From: Methylobacterium sp.
GTDB taxonomy: Bacteria > Pseudomonadota > Alphaproteobacteria > Rhizobiales > Beijerinckiaceae
NCBI GenBank assembly: GCA_013823325.1
Contig: PNLY01000051.1
Location: 1-39,458 of the forward strand
Direction of reading: 5' to 3'
DNA: 39,458 nt
Below are positions 9,419 to 16,182 of this stretch, one piece after another. Each line of letters starts with the position of its first letter. Position 1 is the stretch's first letter. Under the pieces are notes generated by a model, which did not search any database, was not told the origin of the DNA, and saw only the letters and a list, made by a program, of their open reading frames with translations. Position numbers and translations under genes: made by a program.

Positions 9419-9532
9419 GTATTTGGCTGAGGCAGCATGCAATCCGATTATAGGGCGATGACGAAACGGCCTTGGACGTCAGCGCGCTGCCTCTGTTTCG
9501 TGATGCCGATCTGTCCTGTTCGAGCGGAGACC

Positions 9533-10186
9533 ATGCTGGCCACGTCCCCTCCTGCCAGAAGGCCCGCCGTCAAGCCGCTGATCGTCGGCATCGGCGGCAC
9601 GCCCCGTGAGCAATCCTCGACCGAACTGGCCTTGCGCCAGGCTTGCGCGGCGATCGGGGACGCGGCCGAAATTCGCATCTTCGCCGGGCGCGACCTGCTG
9701 CTGCCGCTCTATCAGCCGGGCGTCGCGAGCCGCGATGCGGGTGCTGCAGCGCTGGTCTCGGCGCTGATGCATTGCGACGGGCTGATCGTCGCGAGCCCGG
9801 CCTATCACGGCACCATCTCCGGCCTGATCAAGAACGCGCTGGACTATGCCGAAGAGCTGTCGGGCGAGGCGCGGCCCTATCTCGACGGCGTGCCGATCGG
9901 GCTGATCGCCTGCGCTGCCGGCTGGCAGGCGGCGGGCCAGACGCTGGCGACGCTGCGGACGATCGCGCACGCCCTGCGCGGCTGGCCGACGCCATACGGC
10001 GCAACGATCCGCACCGTGCCCGGCCTGTTCGCAGGCGGAGCTTGCAGCGACCCTGCGGTCGCCGCCGATCTCGGCCGCGTCGGCGAGCAGGTGCTTGCCT
10101 TCGCCCAATCGCAAGCGGCGGCGCTGGTCGGGCTCGCGTCCGTGCAACGCGCCGCAAGCTTCGCCTCAACCGGGACCACACCATGA
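9533..10186 (+). CDS. NAD(P)H-dependent FMN reductase (SsuE-like)
   Basis: About 217 residues with a flavodoxin-like fold: an N-terminal strand and phosphate loop (PLIVGIGGTPREQSSTELAL), and the flavin-binding stretch SPAYHGTISGLIKNALDYAE near the middle. It would supply reduced FMN to the monooxygenase encoded next, whose ATG overlaps its stop as ATGA. Start 9533 is preferred: GGAGA lies just upstream and the family similarity begins soon after. The frame is open back to an ATG at 9437, but that would place a putative operator only 18 bases upstream of the start. The Ala-rich C-terminal 25 residues look unstructured. Confidence 0.85.
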   Translation: MLATSPPARRPAVKPLIVGIGGTPREQSSTELALRQACAAIGDAAEIRIFAGRDLLLPLYQPGVASRDAGAAALVSALMHCDGLIVASPAYHGTISGLIKNALDYAEELSGEARPYLDGVPIGLIACAAGWQAAGQTLATLRTIAHALRGWPTPYGATIRTVPGLFAGGACSDPAVAADLGRVGEQVLAFAQSQAAALVGLASVQRAASFASTGTTP

Positions 10187-11241
10187 GACTGGGAATCTGG
10201 GCGCCCTTGCCCCACACCATCCGTGCCGAAGCCGAGATGGAGCGTGCGATCGCCGAGCTGGGCACGGCCGGTGCGGGAGGCGCGGCCGACACCTCCTTCG
10301 AATTCGCCGCACGCATCCTGCAGCAGGCGGAAGAAGCGGGGTTCTCGATCTCGCTGATCGCCGAGCGCTGGCTCGGGCCGGATCTCGAATCCTGGGTGAT
10401 GGCCTCTGCGCTGTCGCAGCGCACGCGGCGGATGGAGCTGATGGTCGCCGCCCATCCGGGCATCGTCACCCCGCAGGCGGTGGCCAAGATGGGCGCCTCG
10501 CTCGACCGGATCAGCGGCGGGCGCTTCGCGATCAACCTGGTCAATGGCTGGTGGCCGGACGAGCTCAACCTGTTTGGCAATGGCGGCTGGCTGGAAAGCA
10601 GCGCCGATCGCGCGGCGCGGCTGGGCGAGTTCGTCCGGGTGCTGCGCGGGCTCTGGACGCAGGAGGCGTTCTCCTTCAGCGGCCGCTACTATACGGTCGA
10701 CAAGGCGAGCCTGCCCCTGAAGGCACGCCGTTCGCCGCCGATCTATGCCGCCAGCCGCTCGCCGGAGGGCAAAGCGCTGGTGGCGGAGAGCTGCGATGTC
10801 TGGTTCGCCGACTACGTGCCCGACTACCGGCTCTACCACGACAATCTGACGGCGATGACGCAGGAGATCGCCGAGATGAAGGCGCTCGCCGCTCGGCATG
10901 GCCGAGAGCTCGGGATCGGGCTCAGCGCGCATGTGATCTGCGCCGACACGCTGGACGACGCTCACGCTCAGGCGGAGGAGATGCTGGATTACGGCAAGCG
11001 CAGCCGCATCGCCGCCGTGGCAGCGCGCGGCCTCGGCGCCGGCCTCGTCGGCACGCCGGACCTGCTGGCGCAGCGGATCGAAACCTATTCGCGCATCGGC
11101 ATCGACTGCCTGATGCTGCGCTTCCACCCGATGGCGGAGGGGCTCGCGGGTTTCGCCGAGAAGGTCGTCCCGCTATTGCGCGAGCGACTGGTGATCGATG
11201 CCGGGGTGATGCAGCCGGAGCTGGAGCCGGTCGATGGCTGA
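10183..11241 (+). CDS. LLM-class flavin-dependent monooxygenase
   Basis: A 352-residue luciferase-like monooxygenase of the SsuD/SfnG/RutA type, a TIM-barrel using FMNH2 from the upstream reductase and O2. Family marks are the start MRLGIWAPLP, EEAGFSISLIAERW, RTRRMELMVAAHPGIVTP, the core DRISGGRFAINLVNGWW, and SFSGRYYTVDKASL. The known family members cleave C-S bonds (SsuD, SfnG) or open the uracil ring (RutA), and related enzymes attack aminopolycarboxylates. The substrate here is unknown. The next gene (SDR) starts eight bases before its stop, so the three genes form a tight operon. The frame is open far upstream to 9643, but that part lies inside the reductase gene and is spurious. Confidence 0.88.
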   Translation: MRLGIWAPLPHTIRAEAEMERAIAELGTAGAGGAADTSFEFAARILQQAEEAGFSISLIAERWLGPDLESWVMASALSQRTRRMELMVAAHPGIVTPQAVAKMGASLDRISGGRFAINLVNGWWPDELNLFGNGGWLESSADRAARLGEFVRVLRGLWTQEAFSFSGRYYTVDKASLPLKARRSPPIYAASRSPEGKALVAESCDVWFADYVPDYRLYHDNLTAMTQEIAEMKALAARHGRELGIGLSAHVICADTLDDAHAQAEEMLDYGKRSRIAAVAARGLGAGLVGTPDLLAQRIETYSRIGIDCLMLRFHPMAEGLAGFAEKVVPLLRERLVIDAGVMQPELEPVDG

Positions 11242-11953
11242 GGTGGCCCCGTCCCGTCATGCCCTGATCACCGGCAGTTCGTCCGGGATCGGCCTTGCGC
11301 TGGTGCACCGCCTGCTCGCAGCAGGCTGGCGCGTCACGGGCATCGACCGCCAGGCGGCGCAGCCTGAGGCCGAAGCTGCCGGTCTGCGCACGATCCCGCT
11401 CGACCTGCTGGATGCCGCTGCGCTGGCCAGCACCCTGCCGGAGATCCTGGCGGTGCGGCCCGATGCCTTTGTCCACTGCGCCGGGGTGATGCGGACAGGG
11501 CGCATTGCCGAGATCCGCGACGAGGATGTCGAGACGCTCTGGCGACTGCATGTCGGAGCGGCGATCACCATTCTGCGCGATCTCGCGCCGGCCTTGCCCG
11601 ATGCTCGCGGGCGCATCGTACTGCTGTCGAGCCGTGGTGCGCTCGGTCGGCCCGGGCGCGGCGCCTATGCCGCGACCAAGGCGGCGCTGCATGGCCTTGC
11701 CCGGAGTCTCGCGCTCGAACTCGCGCCGCGCGGCATCACCGTCAATGTCGTGGCGCCGGCGGCGACCGACACGCCGATGCTGCGCGATCCCGGCCGCGGC
11801 GAGGCGCCTGCCGTCTCGCTGCCGATCGGCCGGCTGATCGCGCCCGACGAGGTCGCCTATCTCGTGCAGTGCCTGCTGGCGCCGGAGGCCGGGGCAATCA
11901 CCGGCCAGACGCTCTATGTCTGTGGCGGGGCTTCGCTGGTCGCGCCGGGCTGA
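11234..11953 (+). CDS. SDR-family oxidoreductase
   Basis: A 239-residue classical short-chain dehydrogenase/reductase. The cofactor motif TGSSSGIG is at residues 13-20. The usual NNAG is replaced by VHCAG (80-84). The catalytic set is present: Ser near 132-133 (LLSSRG), Tyr145 and Lys149 (YAATK). The C-terminal GQTLYVCGGAS resembles the family's GQ-I-VDGG ending. D38 after the second strand (TGIDRQ) suggests NAD preference, though this is weak evidence. It is the last gene of the reductase-monooxygenase-SDR operon and converges on lysR with only seven bases between stops. It probably oxidises or reduces a hydroxy or keto intermediate of the pathway. Confidence 0.9.
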   Translation: MAEVAPSRHALITGSSSGIGLALVHRLLAAGWRVTGIDRQAAQPEAEAAGLRTIPLDLLDAAALASTLPEILAVRPDAFVHCAGVMRTGRIAEIRDEDVETLWRLHVGAAITILRDLAPALPDARGRIVLLSSRGALGRPGRGAYAATKAALHGLARSLALELAPRGITVNVVAPAATDTPMLRDPGRGEAPAVSLPIGRLIAPDEVAYLVQCLLAPEAGAITGQTLYVCGGASLVAPG

Positions 11954-11960
11954 CGCCAGG

Positions 11961-12887
11961 TCATTCCGGGCCGATCGCACCCGGCCAGCGCCCATGCTCG
12001 GTCATCTCGCGTACGATCTCGCGGGCGATCCGGGCGAATTCCGCAGCGATGCCGGAGGGTGAAGGCAAATCGAGCTCGACCAGCGCGAGGGGCCAATAGG
12101 CGCGCGGCGCGATCGGGCGGATGTCGATCTCCCCGGCGAGCATGCCGGCGGCAAGGGTGGCGCGGGTCATCAGACTGACGCCGAGCCCGCGTTTGACCAG
12201 CCCGCTGGTGATGACGTGGTCGTCGACCTCGTAGCGGGCGTCGATCCATAAGCCCTCGCGCGCGGCCCAGGCGTCGAGGAGCCGGCGCGAGGCGTTGGGC
12301 CGGCTCGGCAGGATCAGCGGCAGCTTGACGATCTCGGCCGATGGCAAGCCGCAGGCGCCCTCGCCGAGGCTGCCGGGGAGTCCGACGACGAAGACCTCCT
12401 CGCGCAGCAAAGGCGTGACCTTGAGGCCGCGTTGCGGCAGCGGATCATGGGCGAAGGCGAGATCGAGCTGGCGGCGGGCGAGCAGGTCGTGAAGCTGGCT
12501 CGAGAAGCCGCCGACGATCTTGATCTCGACCTGCTCGTGCGCGGCGCTGAAGCGGTCGAGCAGAGGCGGCGCCAGCAGGTGGCCGACGCCCGGCGGCATG
12601 CCGATGGTGAGGCGGCCGGTCAGGACAGTAGCGCCGCGGCGGACGTCGCTGGCGGCCTGCTCGACCTGGCGCAGCAGCTGGGCGGAATGCTCGAACAGGA
12701 TGCGGCCGGCCTCGGTCAGCCGCGCGCCGTCGCGGCCGCGTTCGAGCAGCTCCTTGCCGAGCTCGGCTTCGAGCTCGCGGATGGTGCGGCTGACGGCGGG
12801 CTGAGAGATGCGCAGCATCTCCGAAGCGCGGCTGAAGCTGCCGCATTCGGCGACGGTCCGGAAATAGCGCAGCGCCCTGAGATCCAT
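11961..12887 (-). CDS. LysR-family transcriptional regulator
   Basis: A 308-residue LysR regulator. The N-terminal winged helix-turn-helix spans residues 1-60 (FRTVAECGSFSRASEML, then ISQPAVSRTIRELEAELG). A type 2 periplasmic-binding-like effector domain runs from about 90 to 300. It is the last gene of the leftward run gntR-lyase-FAD dehydrogenase-lysR, 18 bases after the dehydrogenase. Unlike most LysR genes it is not divergent from its targets, so a T-N11-A site could not be located by position. It may sense a pathway intermediate; the FAD-dehydrogenase/LysR pairing recalls TcuA/TcuR of tricarballylate use. Confidence 0.9.
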   Translation of the reverse strand: MDLRALRYFRTVAECGSFSRASEMLRISQPAVSRTIRELEAELGKELLERGRDGARLTEAGRILFEHSAQLLRQVEQAASDVRRGATVLTGRLTIGMPPGVGHLLAPPLLDRFSAAHEQVEIKIVGGFSSQLHDLLARRQLDLAFAHDPLPQRGLKVTPLLREEVFVVGLPGSLGEGACGLPSAEIVKLPLILPSRPNASRRLLDAWAAREGLWIDARYEVDDHVITSGLVKRGLGVSLMTRATLAAGMLAGEIDIRPIAPRAYWPLALVELDLPSPSGIAAEFARIAREIVREMTEHGRWPGAIGPE

Positions 12888-12905
12888 CGGCTGCGCGCCT
12901 CCCCT

Positions 12906-14291
12906 CTAGGCCGTTCGCGCCAGGCCGGCCGCCGCCCGCCCGGCGATGAAGCCGAGACCGAGCGCTGCAAGCAGGCCGTTGCCGGAGGCGTAGCCCGCAC
13001 CGCCCGCTCGCCCGCTGATGCCGGCTGCGGCGCCGCCACCGGCATAGAGGCCCGGCACGATGCCGCCATTCGCGCGCAACACCCGCGCCTCCTCGTCGAC
13101 GAGCAGGCCGCCCTGGGTGTGGAACAGCGCCGGCGCGATCCGCGTCGCCACGAACGGCGCTTGCAGCGGCCCCAGCCCCCACGCCTTGCGGCCGAGGGGA
13201 TCCGGCCCGTCGCCATCAGCTGCGCTGGCCGCCTGCGCCAGTGTCTCGCCGAGCGCATCCGCCGGCAGCCGGCAGGCGGCGGCGAGCGCGCCGGCATCAG
13301 TGAAATCGGGCGTGCCGCCATGAGCGACGAGCACGCCGAAATCAGGCTGGCCGGTGGCGGTCGCCTCGCGGATGCGGCTGTCATAGATCGCGAACAGGCG
13401 GCCGCCACGCGCCAGCGCCGGCGCGGCGAAGGCGGAATAGCCGAGCATCTCGTCGGCGAAGCGCCGGCCGGTCTCGTCGACGATGACGCCCCCCTTCTCG
13501 ACGACGGTCCATGTGACGAGCTCGCCATGCGGCTGGGCGATGGCGGAATGAGCCTGATAGGCGCCCATATTGGCAAGGCGCGCGCCGAGCGCCTCGCCCC
13601 AGCGCACGGCCTCGCCATCGCTGCCGAGCGCGCCGAAATACTCGGCCCCGGCGATGTCGGGGGCGTGGCGGGCTATGAGTTCCCGGTCATGGCCGAACCC
13701 ATTGCAGGCGAGGATCACGGCTTTCGCCGCGATCAGGCTCTCCTCGCTGCCTTGCGTCTGGACGCGCGCGCCGCGGACGATGCCGTCTTCGACGACCAGT
13801 GCGGTCGCGGGGGTCGCCAGCGCCACCGGGATGCCGCGCTCCTCGGCCGCTTGCCAGAGCCCTTGCATCAGGTCAGCACCGCGGCGCGAGGGCACGGCGT
13901 GCAGGCGATTGACGCTGTGCCCGACATGGCGATAGGCGCCTATCAATTCGATCGGCAGGCCGACGGCATCGGCGAGCCATTCGACCATTGGCGCCGAGAT
14001 GTCGGCGAGGCGGTCGACTAGCGCCTCGGCCTCGTGGGGGCCGGCGGTTCGGCGCAGATCTGCGGCGAAGCGGGCGGGATCGTCGGCGATCCCCGCCGCG
14101 GCCTGGAAGCGGGTGCCGGCGGCTGGGATCGAGCCGCTCGACAGCATGGTGTTGCCGGCGAGGCGCGGCAGTTTTTCGACGACCGCGACGTCGGCTCCTG
14201 CCTCATGCGCGGCGAGCGCCGCCACGAGACCGCAGCCGCCTGCGCCGATCACCAGGACGTCGACCGCGAGGTCGGGCTCGACGGACGTCAT
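12906..14291 (-). CDS. FAD-dependent dehydrogenase, fumarate reductase/TcuA-like
   Basis: A 461-residue flavoprotein of the FAD-binding 2 family (succinate dehydrogenase/fumarate reductase flavoprotein, tricarballylate dehydrogenase TcuA, 3-ketosteroid dehydrogenase). The dinucleotide motif VIGAGGCGLVAALAAHEAG is at residues 14-32, then VVEKLPRLAGNTMLSSGSIP. The second FAD region has ILACNGFGHDRELI, and the C-terminal part has HTQGGLLVDEEARVL, then PGLYAGGGAAAGISG and GYASGNGL. Such enzymes insert or reduce a C=C bond next to a carboxyl group. It lies 13 bases after the lyase gene in the gntR operon. There is no signal peptide. A partner like TcuB, which reoxidises the flavin, is not seen nearby, so the electron acceptor is unknown. 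Confidence 0.85.
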   Translation of the reverse strand: MTSVEPDLAVDVLVIGAGGCGLVAALAAHEAGADVAVVEKLPRLAGNTMLSSGSIPAAGTRFQAAAGIADDPARFAADLRRTAGPHEAEALVDRLADISAPMVEWLADAVGLPIELIGAYRHVGHSVNRLHAVPSRRGADLMQGLWQAAEERGIPVALATPATALVVEDGIVRGARVQTQGSEESLIAAKAVILACNGFGHDRELIARHAPDIAGAEYFGALGSDGEAVRWGEALGARLANMGAYQAHSAIAQPHGELVTWTVVEKGGVIVDETGRRFADEMLGYSAFAAPALARGGRLFAIYDSRIREATATGQPDFGVLVAHGGTPDFTDAGALAAACRLPADALGETLAQAASAADGDGPDPLGRKAWGLGPLQAPFVATRIAPALFHTQGGLLVDEEARVLRANGGIVPGLYAGGGAAAGISGRAGGAGYASGNGLLAALGLGFIAGRAAAGLARTA

Positions 14292-14304
14292 GGTCCGCTC
14301 CGCC

Positions 14305-15255
14305 TCAGTGGGCTTTCGCCGTCGCCTTGTACTTGGTCTCGTAATGGTCGGTGGTGAGGAGCTGCTTTTCCAGCGCCTGCATGGCGGGGAAGCCCATAAG
14401 GTTCCAGATCTCGTCGATGCCGACCAGGAGATCGGATCGATCCGCCGGAATGCCGGTCTCCATCACGCCGCGCATCACGAAGAGCGCTTCCTGCATCGCC
14501 TTGATCGCGGCCGCCGGCAGCATGCGCGGCAGGCTGATGCGGCGCACGCCGAGTTCTTTCAGGCGCGGCAGCGGGATCAGCGGCGTGGTCGGGCGCGGGC
14601 GGATGCCGAAGCCCATATTGATCGAAACCGGCTTGCCGCCGGCCGCCTCGACGACGCGGGCGATCTGGTCCTCGGTCTTGACGGCGTCGGGGAAGATCGC
14701 GTCGGCGCCGGCGGCGACATAGGCGCGGATGCGCTCCAGCGTCGCGTCGATCCCCTCGACGGCAAGGGCGTCGGTGCGGGCGATGATGACGAAATCGTCG
14801 TCGCGGCGGGCGAGGCAGGCGGCCTCGATCTTCTTGACCATCTCCTCCCTTGAGACGACTTCCTTGCCGGGCATGTGGCCGCAGCGCTTCGGGCTGACCT
14901 GGTCCTCCAGGTTGACGCCGGCGACGCCGGCCTCCTCGAACATCTGCACGGTGTAATGCACGTTCATCGGGTTGCCGTAGCCGTTGTCGGCGTCGCAGGT
15001 CAGCGGGATCGCGATCGAGCGGGCGAGCTGGCGGCAGTGATTAACGTTTTCGTTCAGCCCCATCATACCGAGATCCTCGACGCCGAGGATCGCATTGGCG
15101 ATGGCGGCGCCGCTGGTGCAGGCGCTCTTGAAGCCGGCGGCTTCGACCAGGCGGGCGCTGTAGCCGTCATAGACGCCGGGCGAGACCAGGAACTCGCCGG
15201 AGTTGAGCAGGGCCCGGAAGGCGGCCGGAGCCGAAATCTCGCGTCTGGCGATCAT
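14305..15255 (-). CDS. Isocitrate lyase/PEP mutase family lyase
   Basis: A 316-residue (beta/alpha)8 enzyme. The metal site DADNGYG is at residues 88-94, VNLEDQ at 114-119, and the catalytic loop KRCGH at 123-127. The cysteine in KRCGH marks C-C lyases (isocitrate, methylisocitrate and 2,3-dimethylmalate lyases) and argues against phosphonomutases. The longer end and the PVSINMGFGIRPRPTTPLIP loop resemble dimethylmalate/methylisocitrate-lyase-like members. The product would be pyruvate or glyoxylate plus an acid. The ATG overlaps the gntR stop (ATGA), so regulator and enzyme are coupled. No prpC or prpF is nearby, which argues against ordinary propionate metabolism. Confidence 0.87.
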   Translation of the reverse strand: MIARREISAPAAFRALLNSGEFLVSPGVYDGYSARLVEAAGFKSACTSGAAIANAILGVEDLGMMGLNENVNHCRQLARSIAIPLTCDADNGYGNPMNVHYTVQMFEEAGVAGVNLEDQVSPKRCGHMPGKEVVSREEMVKKIEAACLARRDDDFVIIARTDALAVEGIDATLERIRAYVAAGADAIFPDAVKTEDQIARVVEAAGGKPVSINMGFGIRPRPTTPLIPLPRLKELGVRRISLPRMLPAAAIKAMQEALFVMRGVMETGIPADRSDLLVGIDEIWNLMGFPAMQALEKQLLTTDHYETKYKATAKAH

Positions 15256-15953
15256 GATGCTCGTTTCTCCGCATCGGTGGCGGCAGGGGATGGGGGTTCG
15301 GGAACTTGGGCCAGCACATGGCGGCCTGCGCGCTCGACATGCGAGCGCATCAGGGATTCGGCGAGGGCGCCGTCGCGCATCTTGATGGCGCGCAGGATCT
15401 GCCAGTGCTCGGTGAAGGCGAGCTCCTTGCGCTCCGGCACGGCGCCGGAGATGCGCCGGTAGATCCGCAGCAGGTGGTAGAGATCGCCGCAGAGGCTGTC
15501 GATGATGCGGTTGTTGCCGCTGGCGCGCACGACCCGCTCATGGAAGTCGAAGCGTGTCGTCTCGGGCGGCTGCTGGCCAGAATGCGCGGCTTCGAGATCG
15601 GCGATCAGCGCGTCGATCTCGGCCTCGCCCATCCGCTGGGCGGCGAGGCGGCAGGCATAGCCTTCGAGCGCCTCGCGCATCTGGAAGAGCTCGAGGATCG
15701 CCTGGGCGGACAGCGAGACGACGCGCGCCCGCAGGAACGGTTCGCGCGAGACGAGCTGGATGCCCTGCAGGCGGCGGATCGCTTCGCGCACCGGCCCGCG
15801 GCTGACGCCGAAGCGCGTCGCCAGCACGGATTCGTTGACGACCATGCCGGGCGCGAGCTCGGTGCTGTAGATAAGCTCGAGAATGCGGCCGAAGACCTCT
15901 TCGCCGAGCGTCTCGGGGCGTCGTTCGCCGGTTTCCGCTGCCTGCAGTTCCAT
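15252..15953 (-). CDS. GntR-family regulator, FCD (FadR-type) domain
   Basis: A 233-residue regulator. The winged helix-turn-helix is at residues 12-80 (ATRFGVSRGPVREAIRRLQG) and the all-helical FCD effector domain at about 90-225. Histidines in FDFHERVV, EHWQILRAI and SHVERAGRH probably form the metal/ligand site. It is first in a leftward operon with the lyase, FAD dehydrogenase and lysR. TGTCAACA stands 30 bases before its start and three more times before the other island operons. It is therefore the likely local repressor, controlling itself and the divergent operons, with a carboxylate-type inducer as usual for FCD proteins. That assignment is inference. Confidence 0.9.
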   Translation of the reverse strand: MELQAAETGERRPETLGEEVFGRILELIYSTELAPGMVVNESVLATRFGVSRGPVREAIRRLQGIQLVSREPFLRARVVSLSAQAILELFQMREALEGYACRLAAQRMGEAEIDALIADLEAAHSGQQPPETTRFDFHERVVRASGNNRIIDSLCGDLYHLLRIYRRISGAVPERKELAFTEHWQILRAIKMRDGALAESLMRSHVERAGRHVLAQVPEPPSPAATDAEKRAS

Positions 15954-15982
15954 AAGCGAACGTTAGAAGCGGGTTGAAAATG

Positions 15983-15990
15983 TGTCAACA
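15983..15990. promoter_or_regulatory. Putative GntR operator TGTCAACA, copy 3
   Basis: Located 30 bases upstream of the gntR ATG, with GTGTCAACAGT identical to copy 2. On the minus strand TTGACA (15988-15983) is followed at 17 bases by a poor -10 candidate, TAACGT. A repressor bound here would block gntR and the genes behind it. Confidence 0.5.
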
Positions 15991-16121
15991 GTTTTGAAGG
16001 ATGTTTGCTCGCCCCCGGCTGATGGAGCCTCGCGCCGCCGATGCAGTAAGCACCACGGCGTCGATTTAGCTGCCGGCTGGTCGGGAATTGAAATGTCTGT
16101 AGAAAAATACTTTTCTGAAAG

Positions 16122-16129
16122 TGTTGACA
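16122..16129. promoter_or_regulatory. Putative GntR operator TGTTGACA, copy 4 (inverted)
   Basis: The exact complement of the other three boxes, 54 bases before the aconitase-like start. It contains a perfect plus-strand TTGACA (16124-16129) that could be a -35 element. The -10 at 17 bases (CATTTT) is weak. An operator over the -35 would suit repression. Confidence 0.5.
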
Positions 16130-16182
16130 TTAGTAGATCTTCCTCGCATTTTCCCGGGGTGTTGAACGATACGAGCCGCGGA

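Larger units (their letters stand above)
9137..9532. promoter_or_regulatory. Divergent control region between tctC and the monooxygenase operon
   Basis: This 396-base gap separates two divergent operons. It holds two copies of TGTCAACA (9230-9237 and 9411-9418) and a short dyad TTGCTGTATGCAA at 9212-9224. The part after 9437 is an open extension of the flavin reductase frame but shows no family similarity, so I treat it as leader. No convincing -10 box could be placed for either direction. Confidence 0.5.

Noticed and set aside
15982..16182. N-terminal extension of the aconitase frame
   Set aside because: It crosses the promoter and both operator copies and has no similarity to the family; the start at 16183 fits better.
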